From: Spirochaetia bacterium
Lineage (GTDB): Bacteria; Spirochaetota; Spirochaetia; CADAEX01
Reading direction: 5' to 3'
NCBI GenBank assembly: GCA_017649605.1
Contig: JAGCGL010000107.1
Coordinates: 1-38,520, forward strand
DNA: 38,520 nucleotides
Below are positions 7,827 to 16,116 of this stretch, one piece after another. The notes beneath the pieces were generated by a model. The model worked only from the letters and a program-made list of their open reading frames with translations. It searched no databases and was not told the origin of the DNA. Each line of letters opens with the position of its first letter. The first letter of the stretch is position 1. The translations under genes and the position numbers were made by a program.

Positions 7827-9040
7827 AAGGGTGCATCTACTTTAAATTCTATTTTCTCTTTTGACCACGGATGGGTAAAGCTTATGTATCCTGCGTGAAG
7901 CATAAGGCGCTGCCCCTCTTTTCTTGTACCATAGAGCCGGTCGCCTACTATCGGAGTGCCAAGCCCCTTGGGGCTTGCGGCTGAGACCCGGAGCTGGTGG
8001 GTGCGGCCGGTGAGGGGTGTGAATTCCACCAGAGTCTTGCCATCATAGACCGAAAGCCGCTTCCACAGCGTTATGCACATCCTCCCCTGCACCGGGTCGT
8101 AGACCTGATATGGCCGGTTCTCCGGGTCCAGCCGGAACGGGAGAGCCAGCGCGCCGCCTGAGCTGCGGAGTATACCATCCAGCAGAGCTGTATACTTTTT
8201 ATGGACACGGCGGCTTTCGAACTCCATGGATAAAAAGCGCTGGCTCTCTTTGGTAAGGGCCAGCACCAGGATGCCGGAGGTATCCATATCAAGCCGGTGC
8301 ACAGAAGGGTTTTCTATGCACTCTGGAAAAAGTCTTTTTACCCGGTTCACCACACAGTCCTGCTTATCAGGCCCCTTCCCTGGCACTGACAGAAGCCCTG
8401 CCGGCTTGTTCACCACCACTATCTCCTGATCCAGATATAGGATGTCCAGCCCCAGCATCTCTTTAAGGAGGGGCCTGCACTTCTCCTCGCACGGGGGATA
8501 GAACTGGCAGGACTCCCTGGTGCCGGACGGCGTCTGGCCGCCGTAGTAGAACTCGGCCATGCTTACAGGCTGAAGGCGGTTCTTGAAAGCGCAGTCAAGC
8601 AGTTTTATTGTGGCGCAGTCACCGGTGCCGGAAGGGGGCAGTGTATCGCCGAAAATCTGGGAATAAGTCTTTACCGAGCCGTCTATGCAGTGGATGCGGT
8701 AGAGGCCAAAGAGCTGCCGCATTGCCTCGGATGAGGTTTCGCGGCTATCCTCGCCTGCCAGAGCCAGCCTTTTCACCTGCCGGTCAGCCTCTTCAAGAAT
8801 TGCGTTAAATTCGGAAACAGAAAAGGCAGGCTCGCACCAGCCTGGGATAACCCACTGGCCGCCAACCTGCCCTGAAAAAGCTTTGAGTACTACCCTATTT
8901 CCATCCGCGTCGTCGCAGGCCAAGATGCCCAGCATCTTCCCCTCTCCATCCAGGGGGAGCTTCTCCTCCCCACTGTCTAGGGCTTCCATAAGGCGCAGAC
9001 AGAGGCGCTTTGCCTTTTTACTCGGTAGTATAGTTGTCAA
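7823..9040 (-). CDS. RluA-family pseudouridine synthase with long N-terminal extension
   Basis: Isomerises uridine to pseudouridine in rRNA or tRNA. The catalytic domain occupies the C-terminal half: VVNKPAGLLSVPG, the active-site motif HRLDMDTSG with the catalytic Asp, KKYTALLDG, LTGRTHQLRV, and GDRLYG. The first 190 or so residues are an extension not found in E. coli RluA, containing a Cys-rich patch (CQFYPPCEEKC) and a TYSQIFGD segment. I associate this long form with spirochaete and Bacteroidetes RluA homologues. The start at 9040 overlaps the upstream ligase gene by 23 nt; a later start is possible. Confidence 0.88.
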   Translation of the reverse strand: MTTILPSKKAKRLCLRLMEALDSGEEKLPLDGEGKMLGILACDDADGNRVVLKAFSGQVGGQWVIPGWCEPAFSVSEFNAILEEADRQVKRLALAGEDSRETSSEAMRQLFGLYRIHCIDGSVKTYSQIFGDTLPPSGTGDCATIKLLDCAFKNRLQPVSMAEFYYGGQTPSGTRESCQFYPPCEEKCRPLLKEMLGLDILYLDQEIVVVNKPAGLLSVPGKGPDKQDCVVNRVKRLFPECIENPSVHRLDMDTSGILVLALTKESQRFLSMEFESRRVHKKYTALLDGILRSSGGALALPFRLDPENRPYQVYDPVQGRMCITLWKRLSVYDGKTLVEFTPLTGRTHQLRVSAASPKGLGTPIVGDRLYGTRKEGQRLMLHAGYISFTHPWSKEKIEFKVDAPF

Positions 9041-10211
9041 AATAACCCTGGATGTAAACTATAGGAGTTCCCTTGTCGCCTGAGCCTGAGGTAAGGTCGC
9101 AGAGAGAGCCCAGAAGGTCTGTAAGCTGCCGTGGAGTGGTTCCCTCGGAAACCATCTTGCCCACCAGGTTGCCATCCTTCTTGCGGATCTCCTCTTTTAT
9201 AGCTTCTTTAAGGGCATCTCCCTCAAGGGAAGCAAAGTCGTTGTCTGCCAGGTACTTCAGCTTGAGCTCGTTAGGAGTTCCAGCAAGTCCTGCTGTGTGT
9301 GCAGGAGATACAACTGGGTCTGCAAGCTCCCAGATCTTTCCTACAGGATCCTTGAAAGCTCCATCGCCATATACCATGACCTCGACATTCTTGCCGGTAG
9401 CCTTGAACAGAGCTTTCTGTATATCTTCAACCAGGTTCTGGCATGCTCTTGGGAAAAGCTTAACCTTATCCTCTGTAGCCTTGTTGGAGCCAAGAAGACC
9501 ATATTTCTCATTGCATCCGCTGCCGTTTACAGGAGCGTTCATAATCTCATCAAGGCCGAATACCCGCTCTGCGCCGGCAGCCTTGAGGACTCTCTTGGTC
9601 CGTGCCCGTGTGTGGATGTCGGCACAGATAACATCCTTTGTGTACTGCAGGATTGCCTTAGGATTGTTGGCAAAGATAACCTCTGCCTCTGCACCGCTTT
9701 CGGCGATCAGCTGCTTATAATAATCAATGTAGTCCACACCTGTGAACTGATGCTTTGTATAGCCGAACAGCTCCCGGTACTTCTTCTCGTCGAGCACATC
9801 AGTATATGGATCAATACCCTTTGCCTCAACCAGATCGTCGTCGATAAGATGGTTTCCCACCTCATCAGAAGGATATGAAAGCTGAACAATAACTTTCTTG
9901 GCGCCGGAAGCAATACCCCGGAGACAGATTGCAAAACGGTTGCGGCTCATAATCGGGAATACAACTCCGATAGTTCCGCCACCCAGCTTGGCTTTTACAT
10001 CTGCAGCAATATCGGCAACTGTAGCATAGTTACCCTGAGCGCGGGCTACAATAGCCTCGGTCATAGCCACAACATCGCGGTCCTTTACCGCAAATCCTTC
10101 CTGTTTAGAAGCCTCAAGAACAGTCTCTGTGACAATCTTAACCAGATCATCACCTTCGCGGATGATAGGGGCACGAAGACCTCTAGAAACAGTTCCAACC
10201 ATTCTACTCAT
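9018..10211 (-). CDS. CofE-like coenzyme F420:glutamate ligase family protein
   Basis: The 397-residue protein matches the F420-0:gamma-glutamyl ligase family: GLRAPIIREGDDLVKIV at the N-terminus, DVVAMTEAIVARAQGN, and PIMSRNRFAICLRGIA (nucleotide/metal site). CofE joins L-glutamate to F420-0 using GTP; homologues also occur in bacteria that are not known to make F420, where the substrate is unknown. ATG 10211 has AAGGGGTG upstream; the longer reading from 10259 has no ribosome site. It lies 84 nt downstream of the symporter gene in the same direction, so it may share the T-box-controlled transcript. Family call is good; the reaction here is uncertain. Confidence 0.78.
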   Translation of the reverse strand: MSRMVGTVSRGLRAPIIREGDDLVKIVTETVLEASKQEGFAVKDRDVVAMTEAIVARAQGNYATVADIAADVKAKLGGGTIGVVFPIMSRNRFAICLRGIASGAKKVIVQLSYPSDEVGNHLIDDDLVEAKGIDPYTDVLDEKKYRELFGYTKHQFTGVDYIDYYKQLIAESGAEAEVIFANNPKAILQYTKDVICADIHTRARTKRVLKAAGAERVFGLDEIMNAPVNGSGCNEKYGLLGSNKATEDKVKLFPRACQNLVEDIQKALFKATGKNVEVMVYGDGAFKDPVGKIWELADPVVSPAHTAGLAGTPNELKLKYLADNDFASLEGDALKEAIKEEIRKKDGNLVGKMVSEGTTPRQLTDLLGSLCDLTSGSGDKGTPIVYIQGYFDNYTTE

Positions 10212-10295
10212 AAGAACACCCCTTATGCAAAAACATTCAAAACGCTGCACTCTGTGCAACGGGGAAAGTATATAACAACAGCCCCACTTTTACAA

Positions 10296-11879
10296 TCAGT
10301 CCAGAGCCTCTTTCTTGGCAACGGTAACCTTCTCCTCGTAGCAGGAGAAAAGTTCTTCCAGCTGTGCCTTGTCCTGCTTCTTTGTGAAGATGCTCACCGC
10401 CGGGACAATCACAAGGCCACCCACCATGGCTATAACACCGGAGCGGACAGAGGATGCGAAGAGATAGCGGCATACCGGAGCCCATCCAGAGATATCTACG
10501 CCGCCCAGAGAAACCCACATCTGGATAATCATAAGGCCGCAGCCGAAGGCAAAGGAGACATAGCAGGCTGCCCGTGAAGTTCCCTTCCAGTAGAGTCCAT
10601 AGAGGAACGGAGCCAGGAATGATCCAGCCAGAGCACCCCAGGATACACCCATCATCTGCGCGATGAAAGTGATTTCAGGATGTGCATCCTTCACAATAGC
10701 CAGGTATGCGGAGACTACGATGAAGAATACGATGAAGACACGCATTACGGAGACTTTCTTCTTCTCTCCCATCTTATTCTTGGAGAGGGGCTCGATGACA
10801 TCCAGTGTGAATGTGGAGCTTGATGTGAGCACCAGAGAAGAGAGTGTGGACATGGATGCAGAGAGCACCAGCACGATAACCACAGCGATAACCAGGGCCG
10901 GCAGTGTTGCCAGCATAGCTGGAACTATTGTATCGAACAGAGGAGTCACCCCGTTTTTCTGGTACATGATCTTATCTGCATAGAGCCGTCCGAAACCGCC
11001 CAGGAAGTAACATCCGCCGGCCACTACAATAGCAAACAGTGTGGAGATAATAGTTCCTTTCTGGATATCATCCTCGCTCTTGATGGCGTAGAACTTATTC
11101 ACCATCTGAGGCAGTCCCCAGGTACCAAGTGATGTCAGGAGCACTACAAAAAGAAGTGCCAGAGGATCAGGGCCCAGGAACGATGTGAATGCGCCGCCGG
11201 ACCATCCTTTAGCCTCTACTGCTGAGAGAGCCTGGGTTGCAGCAAGAAGACCGCCGTTTGCACTCAGTACAGATCCGATTACTGCGCAGATACCGAAGAG
11301 CATGATTATACCCTGGATAAAGTCGTTGATGGCAGTAGCCATGTAGCCGCCGAAGATCACATAGATTCCGGTGAGGGCTGCCATCATCACTATTACTACC
11401 CAGTATGGCATATGGAACACCAGGCCGAAGAGGCTGGAGAGACCATTGTACAGAGATGATGTGTATGGAATAAGGAAGATGAAGACTATTACGGAAGCCA
11501 CAACCTTCATCGGGACAGAGTCAAAACGCTTGCCGAAGAAGTCTGGCATAGTCTTGGCATCGATATGCTGGGTCATGATACGGGTACGCCGTCCCAGAAT
11601 GTTCCAAGCCAGGAGCGAGCCGATAAAGGCGTTTCCCAGACCGGCCCAGGTGCTTGAAAGACCGAAGTTCCAGCCGAACTGTCCTGCATATCCTACAAAG
11701 ATAACTGCCGAGAAATAAGAGGTACCAAAGGCAAATGCGGTAATCCACGGGCCGGCAGTGCGCCCACCTAAAACAAATCCATCCACAGAAGCGGCCCTTT
11801 TCCTGGTAATGAAGCCCACGGCAATCATCACAGCAAAGAAGACCAGCAGCATAATGACGCTTACAACTTTTGCATTCAT
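10296..11879 (-). CDS. Sodium:solute symporter (SSS family), predicted amino-acid (tyrosine) importer
   Basis: A 527-residue inner-membrane protein with about 13 hydrophobic segments and SSS-family landmarks: GFITRKRAASVDGFVLGGRTAGPW at the N-terminus, GTSYFSAVIFVGYAG, GGYMATAINDFIQG, and LSASMSTLSSLVLTSSS (the sodium-site region). Family members take up proline, pantothenate, sugars and other solutes. The preceding T-box leader with a Tyr specifier makes tyrosine, or a tyrosine precursor, the best substrate guess; that is inference from regulation, not from the protein. ATG 11879 has a strong GGAGG 6 nt upstream. Confidence 0.88.
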   Translation of the reverse strand: MNAKVVSVIMLLVFFAVMIAVGFITRKRAASVDGFVLGGRTAGPWITAFAFGTSYFSAVIFVGYAGQFGWNFGLSSTWAGLGNAFIGSLLAWNILGRRTRIMTQHIDAKTMPDFFGKRFDSVPMKVVASVIVFIFLIPYTSSLYNGLSSLFGLVFHMPYWVVIVMMAALTGIYVIFGGYMATAINDFIQGIIMLFGICAVIGSVLSANGGLLAATQALSAVEAKGWSGGAFTSFLGPDPLALLFVVLLTSLGTWGLPQMVNKFYAIKSEDDIQKGTIISTLFAIVVAGGCYFLGGFGRLYADKIMYQKNGVTPLFDTIVPAMLATLPALVIAVVIVLVLSASMSTLSSLVLTSSSTFTLDVIEPLSKNKMGEKKKVSVMRVFIVFFIVVSAYLAIVKDAHPEITFIAQMMGVSWGALAGSFLAPFLYGLYWKGTSRAACYVSFAFGCGLMIIQMWVSLGGVDISGWAPVCRYLFASSVRSGVIAMVGGLVIVPAVSIFTKKQDKAQLEELFSCYEEKVTVAKKEALD

Positions 11880-11918
11880 ACTTTTCCTCCTTACACAAAG
11901 TCTGCATCATCCGGAGGC

Positions 11919-11947
11919 AAAAAAAAACGCCCCCGATCAAGAGGGCG
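11919..11947 (-). terminator. T-box-controlled terminator
   Basis: On the minus strand CGCCCTC and GGGGGCG form a 7-bp stem with a 6-nt loop followed by a run of Ts. It competes with the antiterminator that contains the T-box sequence and ends 40 nt before the symporter start codon. Confidence 0.9.
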
Positions 11948-12190
11948 GATATTTCCGCGGTACCACCTCTATTCATCACCACCTCGCAGTGGCAATCTCT
12001 TCAGGTACGTCACACAACGTGTGGTTATACCCTTGCGCTGTAACGGGCACACCCGTCGTAACCTACTCCCTGACGGTTTCGATACGCGGCTCCGGGATGT
12101 ATTCACTTCCAGTAACTGTGCGCCTCTCACCACCCGGCAACTCTCTTTTCAGTATCCATAGAAGCTACTTGTTCCCTTCGTAGCCTTTAA
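11919..12190 (-). promoter_or_regulatory. T-box riboswitch leader, specifier UAC (Tyr)
   Basis: Read on the minus strand, the leader has the full T-box layout. Stem I is closed by GGGA/TCCC and CTTC/GAAG around a specifier loop with the E-loop pieces AGTAG and TGAA, followed by TAC (12101-12099) and then A. The AGAGAG bulge and a GCC...GGC distal loop follow. The T-box sequence GAGGTGGTACCGCGG lies at 11970-11956. The antiterminator bulge TGGT would pair with the 3' end A-CCA, matching the A discriminator of tRNA-Tyr. A terminator follows. Uncharged tRNA-Tyr should favour read-through into the symporter gene. Confidence 0.93.
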
Positions 12191-12208
12191 TAGGTTTTGT
12201 TATTTTTT

Positions 12209-12237
12209 TTCTACACCGAAATATAATCTGTTGTCAA
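12209..12237 (-). promoter_or_regulatory. Candidate promoter of the T-box transcript
   Basis: TTGACA at 12237-12232 (minus strand) is followed by TGTAGAAAA, which offers weak -10 choices (for example TAGAAA at 18 bp). It is placed correctly, about 20 nt before the first T-box helix. The -35 is clear and the -10 uncertain. Confidence 0.45.
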
Positions 12238-12322
12238 TAGAAATCCTTATGAAAATTCTGTTATAAATAAACTTTTTTCTTGACAACATTGCAAGAAATG
12301 ACACAATATTTATGTAGTAAAT

Positions 12323-12823
12323 ATGGAAAAAGATGGTGTCCTAGAGACCCTTTTACATTCGTTCGAACGTTATTACAATGTAAAGGCAGGAGAACCAGGA
12401 ACAGCTGCCCATTCCATGTTCAAAGCCGAGGCAGAGTTCCATTCCCATTCCGAGCAATACTTTCTTACTCGCGCTGCCCATATTGCGGATATCGATTCCC
12501 ATGAATATGTCTTTTTTGCAGAGGAGGATAACCTTACATCTGACCGTCTTGAGGAATTGGCGGGTGCCGCATGGAAGGAAGGGCTTTCCCGGGTGCATCC
12601 AGGAAGTGGCCACAGGAATTCCGATGTTGCTCTGATCATAATCGCAGATACTATAGAAGAGACAGCCTTCAAGGAGGTCAGCCGTATAAAGCATTCAAAA
12701 TCCTATTTTTTCAGCCTTCATGGCTGGAGCAACTTCAGGTTATTGGCTTACGAGATTTCTTCGGGCCGGATTGTATGCAACAGGTTGGGCAAAAGTCTAA
12801 AGAAGCTTGTCAGCACATTATAA
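12323..12823 (+). CDS. Unrecognised 166-residue protein upstream of cstA
   Basis: I do not recognise the family. The protein is soluble and His/Glu-rich in its first half (EAEFHSHSEQYFLTRAAHIADIDSHEYVFFAEED), which could form a metal or nucleotide site, though no known motif is complete. No signal peptide is present. The stop is 22 nt before the cstA start and the two are probably co-transcribed. Upstream, TTGACA (12280-12285) or TTGCAA (12289-12294) could serve as -35; no Shine-Dalgarno is visible before ATG 12323, so a very short leader is possible. A role in regulating or assisting CstA is only inferred from position. Confidence 0.7.
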   Translation: MEKDGVLETLLHSFERYYNVKAGEPGTAAHSMFKAEAEFHSHSEQYFLTRAAHIADIDSHEYVFFAEEDNLTSDRLEELAGAAWKEGLSRVHPGSGHRNSDVALIIIADTIEETAFKEVSRIKHSKSYFFSLHGWSNFRLLAYEISSGRIVCNRLGKSLKKLVSTL

Positions 12824-12845
12824 AGAATTTCTAAAAGGAGGGAAT

Positions 12846-14552
12846 ATGACAGCATTACTTATCATTATTGCTGCAATTGTGCTGCTTTTCATCGGTTATG
12901 TCTTCTATGGTTCATGGCTTGCTAAGCAGTGGGGAATTGATCCGAAAAGACAGACACCTGCCCAGGTTAAGGCAGATGGAATGGATTATGTTGTTGCCAA
13001 ACCAGTTGTACTGATGGGACATCACTTCTCATCAATCGCAGGAGCAGGTCCTATCAACGGTCCTATATTGGCTGCAGTATTCGGCTGGGTACCGGTATTC
13101 CTATGGTGTGTACTGGGCGGTATATTCTTCGGAGGTCTTCAGGACTTCGGCTCCCTGTTTGCATCTGCCCGGAACGACGGTAAATCTGTAGGAGAGATCA
13201 TCAAATCCTCCATGGGCAAGACAAGCAAGAGGCTGTTCATCATCTTCGCCCTCCTGGTTCTTATTCTGGTAATCGCATCATTCGTAAACGTTGTTGCCAG
13301 CACATTCCTCTCCACCGACGGCAGATTCGGAGTTGTATTCAATCCTACAGGACAGCAGTCCACCGCTATGATATCACTTCTGTTCATAGTTCTGGCCATC
13401 CTGTATGGATACCTTACCAACCGGCTCAACTGGGGAATACTCCCTGCGACAATCGTATGTCTCATCGGAATTGTATTTGCAGTCATCCTGGGTCTTAATA
13501 TCGGATTCGCAATGAGCAGAACATCATGGATCATCTTCATCGGTGCATATATCACAATTGCATCCCTGGTCCCTGTATGGGTTCTTCTCCAGCCCCGTGA
13601 CTACCTCTCCAGCTTCCTGCTGTACGGCATGATGGGTCTGGCTCTCATCGGTATCCTTATGACTGCATTCACAGGCAATGCAACCTTTGAGCTTCCTGCA
13701 TTCACAGGCTGGAGCACAAAGATCGGACCTATGTTCCCTGCCCTGTTCATCACAGTAGCATGCGGTGCCTGCTCAGGCTTCCACTCCCTTATCGCAACAG
13801 GAACCACATCAAAGCAGCTGGACAGCGAGAAGAACGCCAAGGCTATCGGTTACGGCTCCATGCTTATCGAAAGCGCACTGGGAGTAATCTCCCTTATTGC
13901 TGTTGGTATGGTATCCGGAAAATTCATCGTGGATGGAGCATTCAAGGGTGCACCTCCGGTAGCATTTGCTTCCGGTATTGCAAAGATGTTCGGCCTGGTC
14001 GATGATAAGAATGCAATCTACGCCCTGCTTACTTTGGCTGTATCTGTATTCGCACTCACATCCCTGGACACAGGAACCCGTCTCAGCCGGTTCATGTTCA
14101 CAGAGCTCTTCCTCAAGGAAGGAGAGGAAACATATAAAGATGCAAAAGGAATCCGCAAAGTGCTGGCATTCCCACTGTTCGGAACACTGCTGATGGTTGC
14201 TATCGGCTGTATCCTGGGTGGCCTCAGCCTTTCCCAGATCTGGGGACTCTTCGGAGCAGCAAACCAGCTTCTGGCAGGTATCGCCCTCATGGCAGTTGCG
14301 GCATGGCTTGGCAATGCAGGCAAGAACAACAAGATGTTCTTCATCCCGACCATCTTCATGCTGGCCGCAACACTGACACAGCTTATCCGCACTGTAATTG
14401 CAAAGATCAATATCTTCACAGGCGCAGCCAAGGCTGCAGGTCCGATGTGGGGACACTGGTTCCAGTTCTTCTTTGCAGCTGCTATGACTATCCTGGCTAT
14501 TATTCTGGTGATTGAGGGAATCAAGACCTTCAAAAAGCAGAAAACTGCTTAA
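12846..14552 (+). CDS. cstA: CstA-family carbon-starvation/peptide (pyruvate) transporter
   Basis: A 568-residue polytopic inner-membrane protein of the CstA family, linked to peptide uptake on carbon starvation and, in E. coli relatives, to pyruvate import. Family signatures are VVLMGHHFSSIAGAGPINGPILAA, FGWVPVFLWCVLGGIFFGGLQDFGSL, ACGACSGFHSLIATGTTSKQL and LTSLDTGTRLSRFM. It is shorter than E. coli CstA (about 700 aa), as is common in clostridia and spirochaetes. ATG 12846 is preceded by AAAAGGAGG; the in-frame reading from 12807 overlaps the upstream gene and is rejected. A strong terminator follows. Confidence 0.93.
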   Translation: MTALLIIIAAIVLLFIGYVFYGSWLAKQWGIDPKRQTPAQVKADGMDYVVAKPVVLMGHHFSSIAGAGPINGPILAAVFGWVPVFLWCVLGGIFFGGLQDFGSLFASARNDGKSVGEIIKSSMGKTSKRLFIIFALLVLILVIASFVNVVASTFLSTDGRFGVVFNPTGQQSTAMISLLFIVLAILYGYLTNRLNWGILPATIVCLIGIVFAVILGLNIGFAMSRTSWIIFIGAYITIASLVPVWVLLQPRDYLSSFLLYGMMGLALIGILMTAFTGNATFELPAFTGWSTKIGPMFPALFITVACGACSGFHSLIATGTTSKQLDSEKNAKAIGYGSMLIESALGVISLIAVGMVSGKFIVDGAFKGAPPVAFASGIAKMFGLVDDKNAIYALLTLAVSVFALTSLDTGTRLSRFMFTELFLKEGEETYKDAKGIRKVLAFPLFGTLLMVAIGCILGGLSLSQIWGLFGAANQLLAGIALMAVAAWLGNAGKNNKMFFIPTIFMLAATLTQLIRTVIAKINIFTGAAKAAGPMWGHWFQFFFAAAMTILAIILVIEGIKTFKKQKTA

Positions 14553-14574
14553 GGCATTATAAGCCAACAATAAG

Positions 14575-14601
14575 CCACCCCTGCTCGGGGTGGTTTTTTT
14601 T
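14575..14601 (+). terminator. Rho-independent terminator after cstA
   Basis: CCACCCC-tgctc-GGGGTGG forms a 7-bp GC-rich stem followed by eight Ts. Confidence 0.9.
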
Positions 14602-14620
14602 GCCTCTTGATTTTTGCAAG

Positions 14621-14642
14621 TTATGACTATATTATGACTATA
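14621..14642 (+). repeat. Perfect 11-bp tandem repeat before the toxin-antitoxin pair
   Basis: TTATGACTATA occurs twice head to tail, ending 13 bp before the antitoxin start codon. The position suits an operator for autoregulation by the antitoxin/toxin complex. TATATT inside the repeat could be the -10 box (inference). Confidence 0.65.
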
Positions 14643-14655
14643 TCAGGGAGGCAAT

Positions 14656-14940
14656 ATGACAGTTCCACTTTTCGATGTAAAGGCAAAGCTGAGCGAATAT
14701 GTCACCATGGCTGAAAACGGCGAGGTGATTGAAATCACAAAGTATGGGAAGACCTCTGCGGTAATAGTGAGTCTGGAAGAATATGAGCAGCTCAAGAGAA
14801 ACTGGCGTCCCTCTTTTGTCGAACAGCTCAACAACTGGAAACAGAAGACCGGCGGGCTGACCTCCAAGGAATATAATGAATTTACAGATGCCCTGAAACG
14901 GAATAAAGAGATTTATTCCACAAAGGAGGATCTGTTTTGA
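14656..14940 (+). CDS. Phd/YefM-family antitoxin
   Basis: A 94-residue antitoxin with the standard N-terminal Phd/YefM fold: VPLFDVKAKLSEYVTMAENGEVIEITKYGKTSAVIVSLEEYEQL, which dimerises and binds DNA. The charged C-terminal tail (RPSFVEQLNNWKQKTGG...) would wrap the toxin. It starts at ATG 14656 after GGGAGG. The stop overlaps the toxin start by 3 nt. It should neutralise the PIN toxin encoded next and repress the pair through the tandem repeat upstream. Confidence 0.88.
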   Translation: MTVPLFDVKAKLSEYVTMAENGEVIEITKYGKTSAVIVSLEEYEQLKRNWRPSFVEQLNNWKQKTGGLTSKEYNEFTDALKRNKEIYSTKEDLF

Positions 14941-15365
14941 GAAACATCTATCTTCTTGATACAAACATAATCTCGCAGGTCACAAAGCCAGAGCCTGACG
15001 AGAAACTTATGAGCAACCTTGAGCTTCATTCCGGCACCTGTGCCATAACCAGCATAACCTGGTTTGAGCTTTTAAACGGAGTCGCCCTCCTTCCGCCCGG
15101 GAGGAAAAAAACAAAACTGAATCTATTCCTGCATGAATATGTGAAACCCTCATTCCCCATCATCCCTTACGATGACCATGCTGCAGCAGTGAATGCAGAC
15201 ATAACCGGGAGACTTATCCCAAAAGGACACCCTACCCCGATTCTGGATACTCAGATCGCTTCTATTGCCATAGCGAACAACATGATTCTGGTGACATCCG
15301 ATAAAAAGGATTTCAAGATTTTTGAAGATAAATGTTCTCTTATGGTGGAAAACTGGAATCAATAA
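14937..15365 (+). CDS. VapC-like PIN-domain toxin
   Basis: A 142-residue PIN-domain ribonuclease, presumably cleaving tRNA or rRNA when free of antitoxin. The acidic residues expected for metal binding are visible: D8 in LLDTNIIS, E44 in TWFELLNG, the Asp in TPILDTQIASIA, and the Asp in LVTSDKKDF. It begins with TTG 14937 inside the antitoxin stop region (TTGA overlap), with AAAGGAGGA 7-8 nt upstream. The active-site set is complete, so the toxin is probably functional. Confidence 0.88.
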   Translation: MRNIYLLDTNIISQVTKPEPDEKLMSNLELHSGTCAITSITWFELLNGVALLPPGRKKTKLNLFLHEYVKPSFPIIPYDDHAAAVNADITGRLIPKGHPTPILDTQIASIAIANNMILVTSDKKDFKIFEDKCSLMVENWNQ

Positions 15366-15375
15366 ACAATTAGAG

Positions 15376-15409
15376 AAAAAAAGCCACCCGAACTGGGGTG
15401 GCTTTTTTT
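15376..15409. terminator. Bidirectional terminator between vapC-like gene and adk
   Basis: AGCCACCC-gaactg-GGGTGGCT is flanked by A-runs on the left and T-runs on the right, so it can stop transcription of the toxin operon (+) and of the adk operon (-). Confidence 0.88.
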
Positions 15410-15427
15410 GCCTAAATATTTGACCTA

Positions 15428-16102
15428 TTAAGCAAGTGCTGAAAGCATCTGTGCCAGAACCTCTGGTACGCTCTTGCTTCCGTCAAGTGTCACATACTTG
15501 AAGCCGTCTTTTGCAGCTCTGTCCTTGAAGTAGTATGCAGAAGCCAGTGTGCCGGTCTCTGTGTTGTAGTAAATGTCATGGCGCTTTGTGATAGCTGCCT
15601 CATCCTGGTCATCGTTTCTTGCAGAGAGAGCTCCGCCGCATACACGGCACTTGTCTCCGTTCGGCTTGATAGCGTCGATGAAGATGTTGTTAGGATGGTT
15701 ATTGTCATTAGCGCAGAGTCTTCTTCCCATGATTCTGTTCTTTGCAACCTGGCGGTCAAGAAGGATCTCAACTACATAGTCCAGCTTGATACCTTTTGCC
15801 TTGAGAGCCTCGTCCAGCTTCTCTGCCTGTACTTTGTTCCGTGGGAAACCGTCCAGGAGCCAGCCGCCCTTGCAGTCATCTCTCTGAAGTCTGTCCAGGA
15901 TCATCGGGATTGTGATCTCATCTGGAACCAGATCACCTCTGTCGATATAAGCTTTTGCAGCTTTTCCCAGCTCTGTGCCACCCTTGATGTTCTCTCTGAA
16001 GATAGCACCGGACTCGATGTGTGCAACTGGATATTTCTCCTTTATCTTTGCGCCAAGTGTTCCCTTGCCGCTTCCGTTAGGTCCGAAAATAAGAATATTC
16101 AT
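15428..16102 (-). CDS. adk: Adenylate kinase
   Basis: Interconverts ATP + AMP and 2 ADP in the cytoplasm. The 224 residues begin with the P-loop FGPNGSGKGT. LLDGFPRN is the AMP-binding motif and RIMGRRLC starts the LID. The LID has Cys130, Cys162 and Cys165 (C...CRVC), a zinc-finger-like set that lacks the usual fourth Cys, with His136 or an Asp as possible substitute. SD AAGGAGT precedes ATG 16102. It is the last gene of a three-gene minus-strand group with a TPR protein and a sugar-type symporter. Confidence 0.92.
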   Translation of the reverse strand: MNILIFGPNGSGKGTLGAKIKEKYPVAHIESGAIFRENIKGGTELGKAAKAYIDRGDLVPDEITIPMILDRLQRDDCKGGWLLDGFPRNKVQAEKLDEALKAKGIKLDYVVEILLDRQVAKNRIMGRRLCANDNNHPNNIFIDAIKPNGDKCRVCGGALSARNDDQDEAAITKRHDIYYNTETGTLASAYYFKDRAAKDGFKYVTLDGSKSVPEVLAQMLSALA

Positions 16103-16116
16103 CTTAGACTCCTTAA

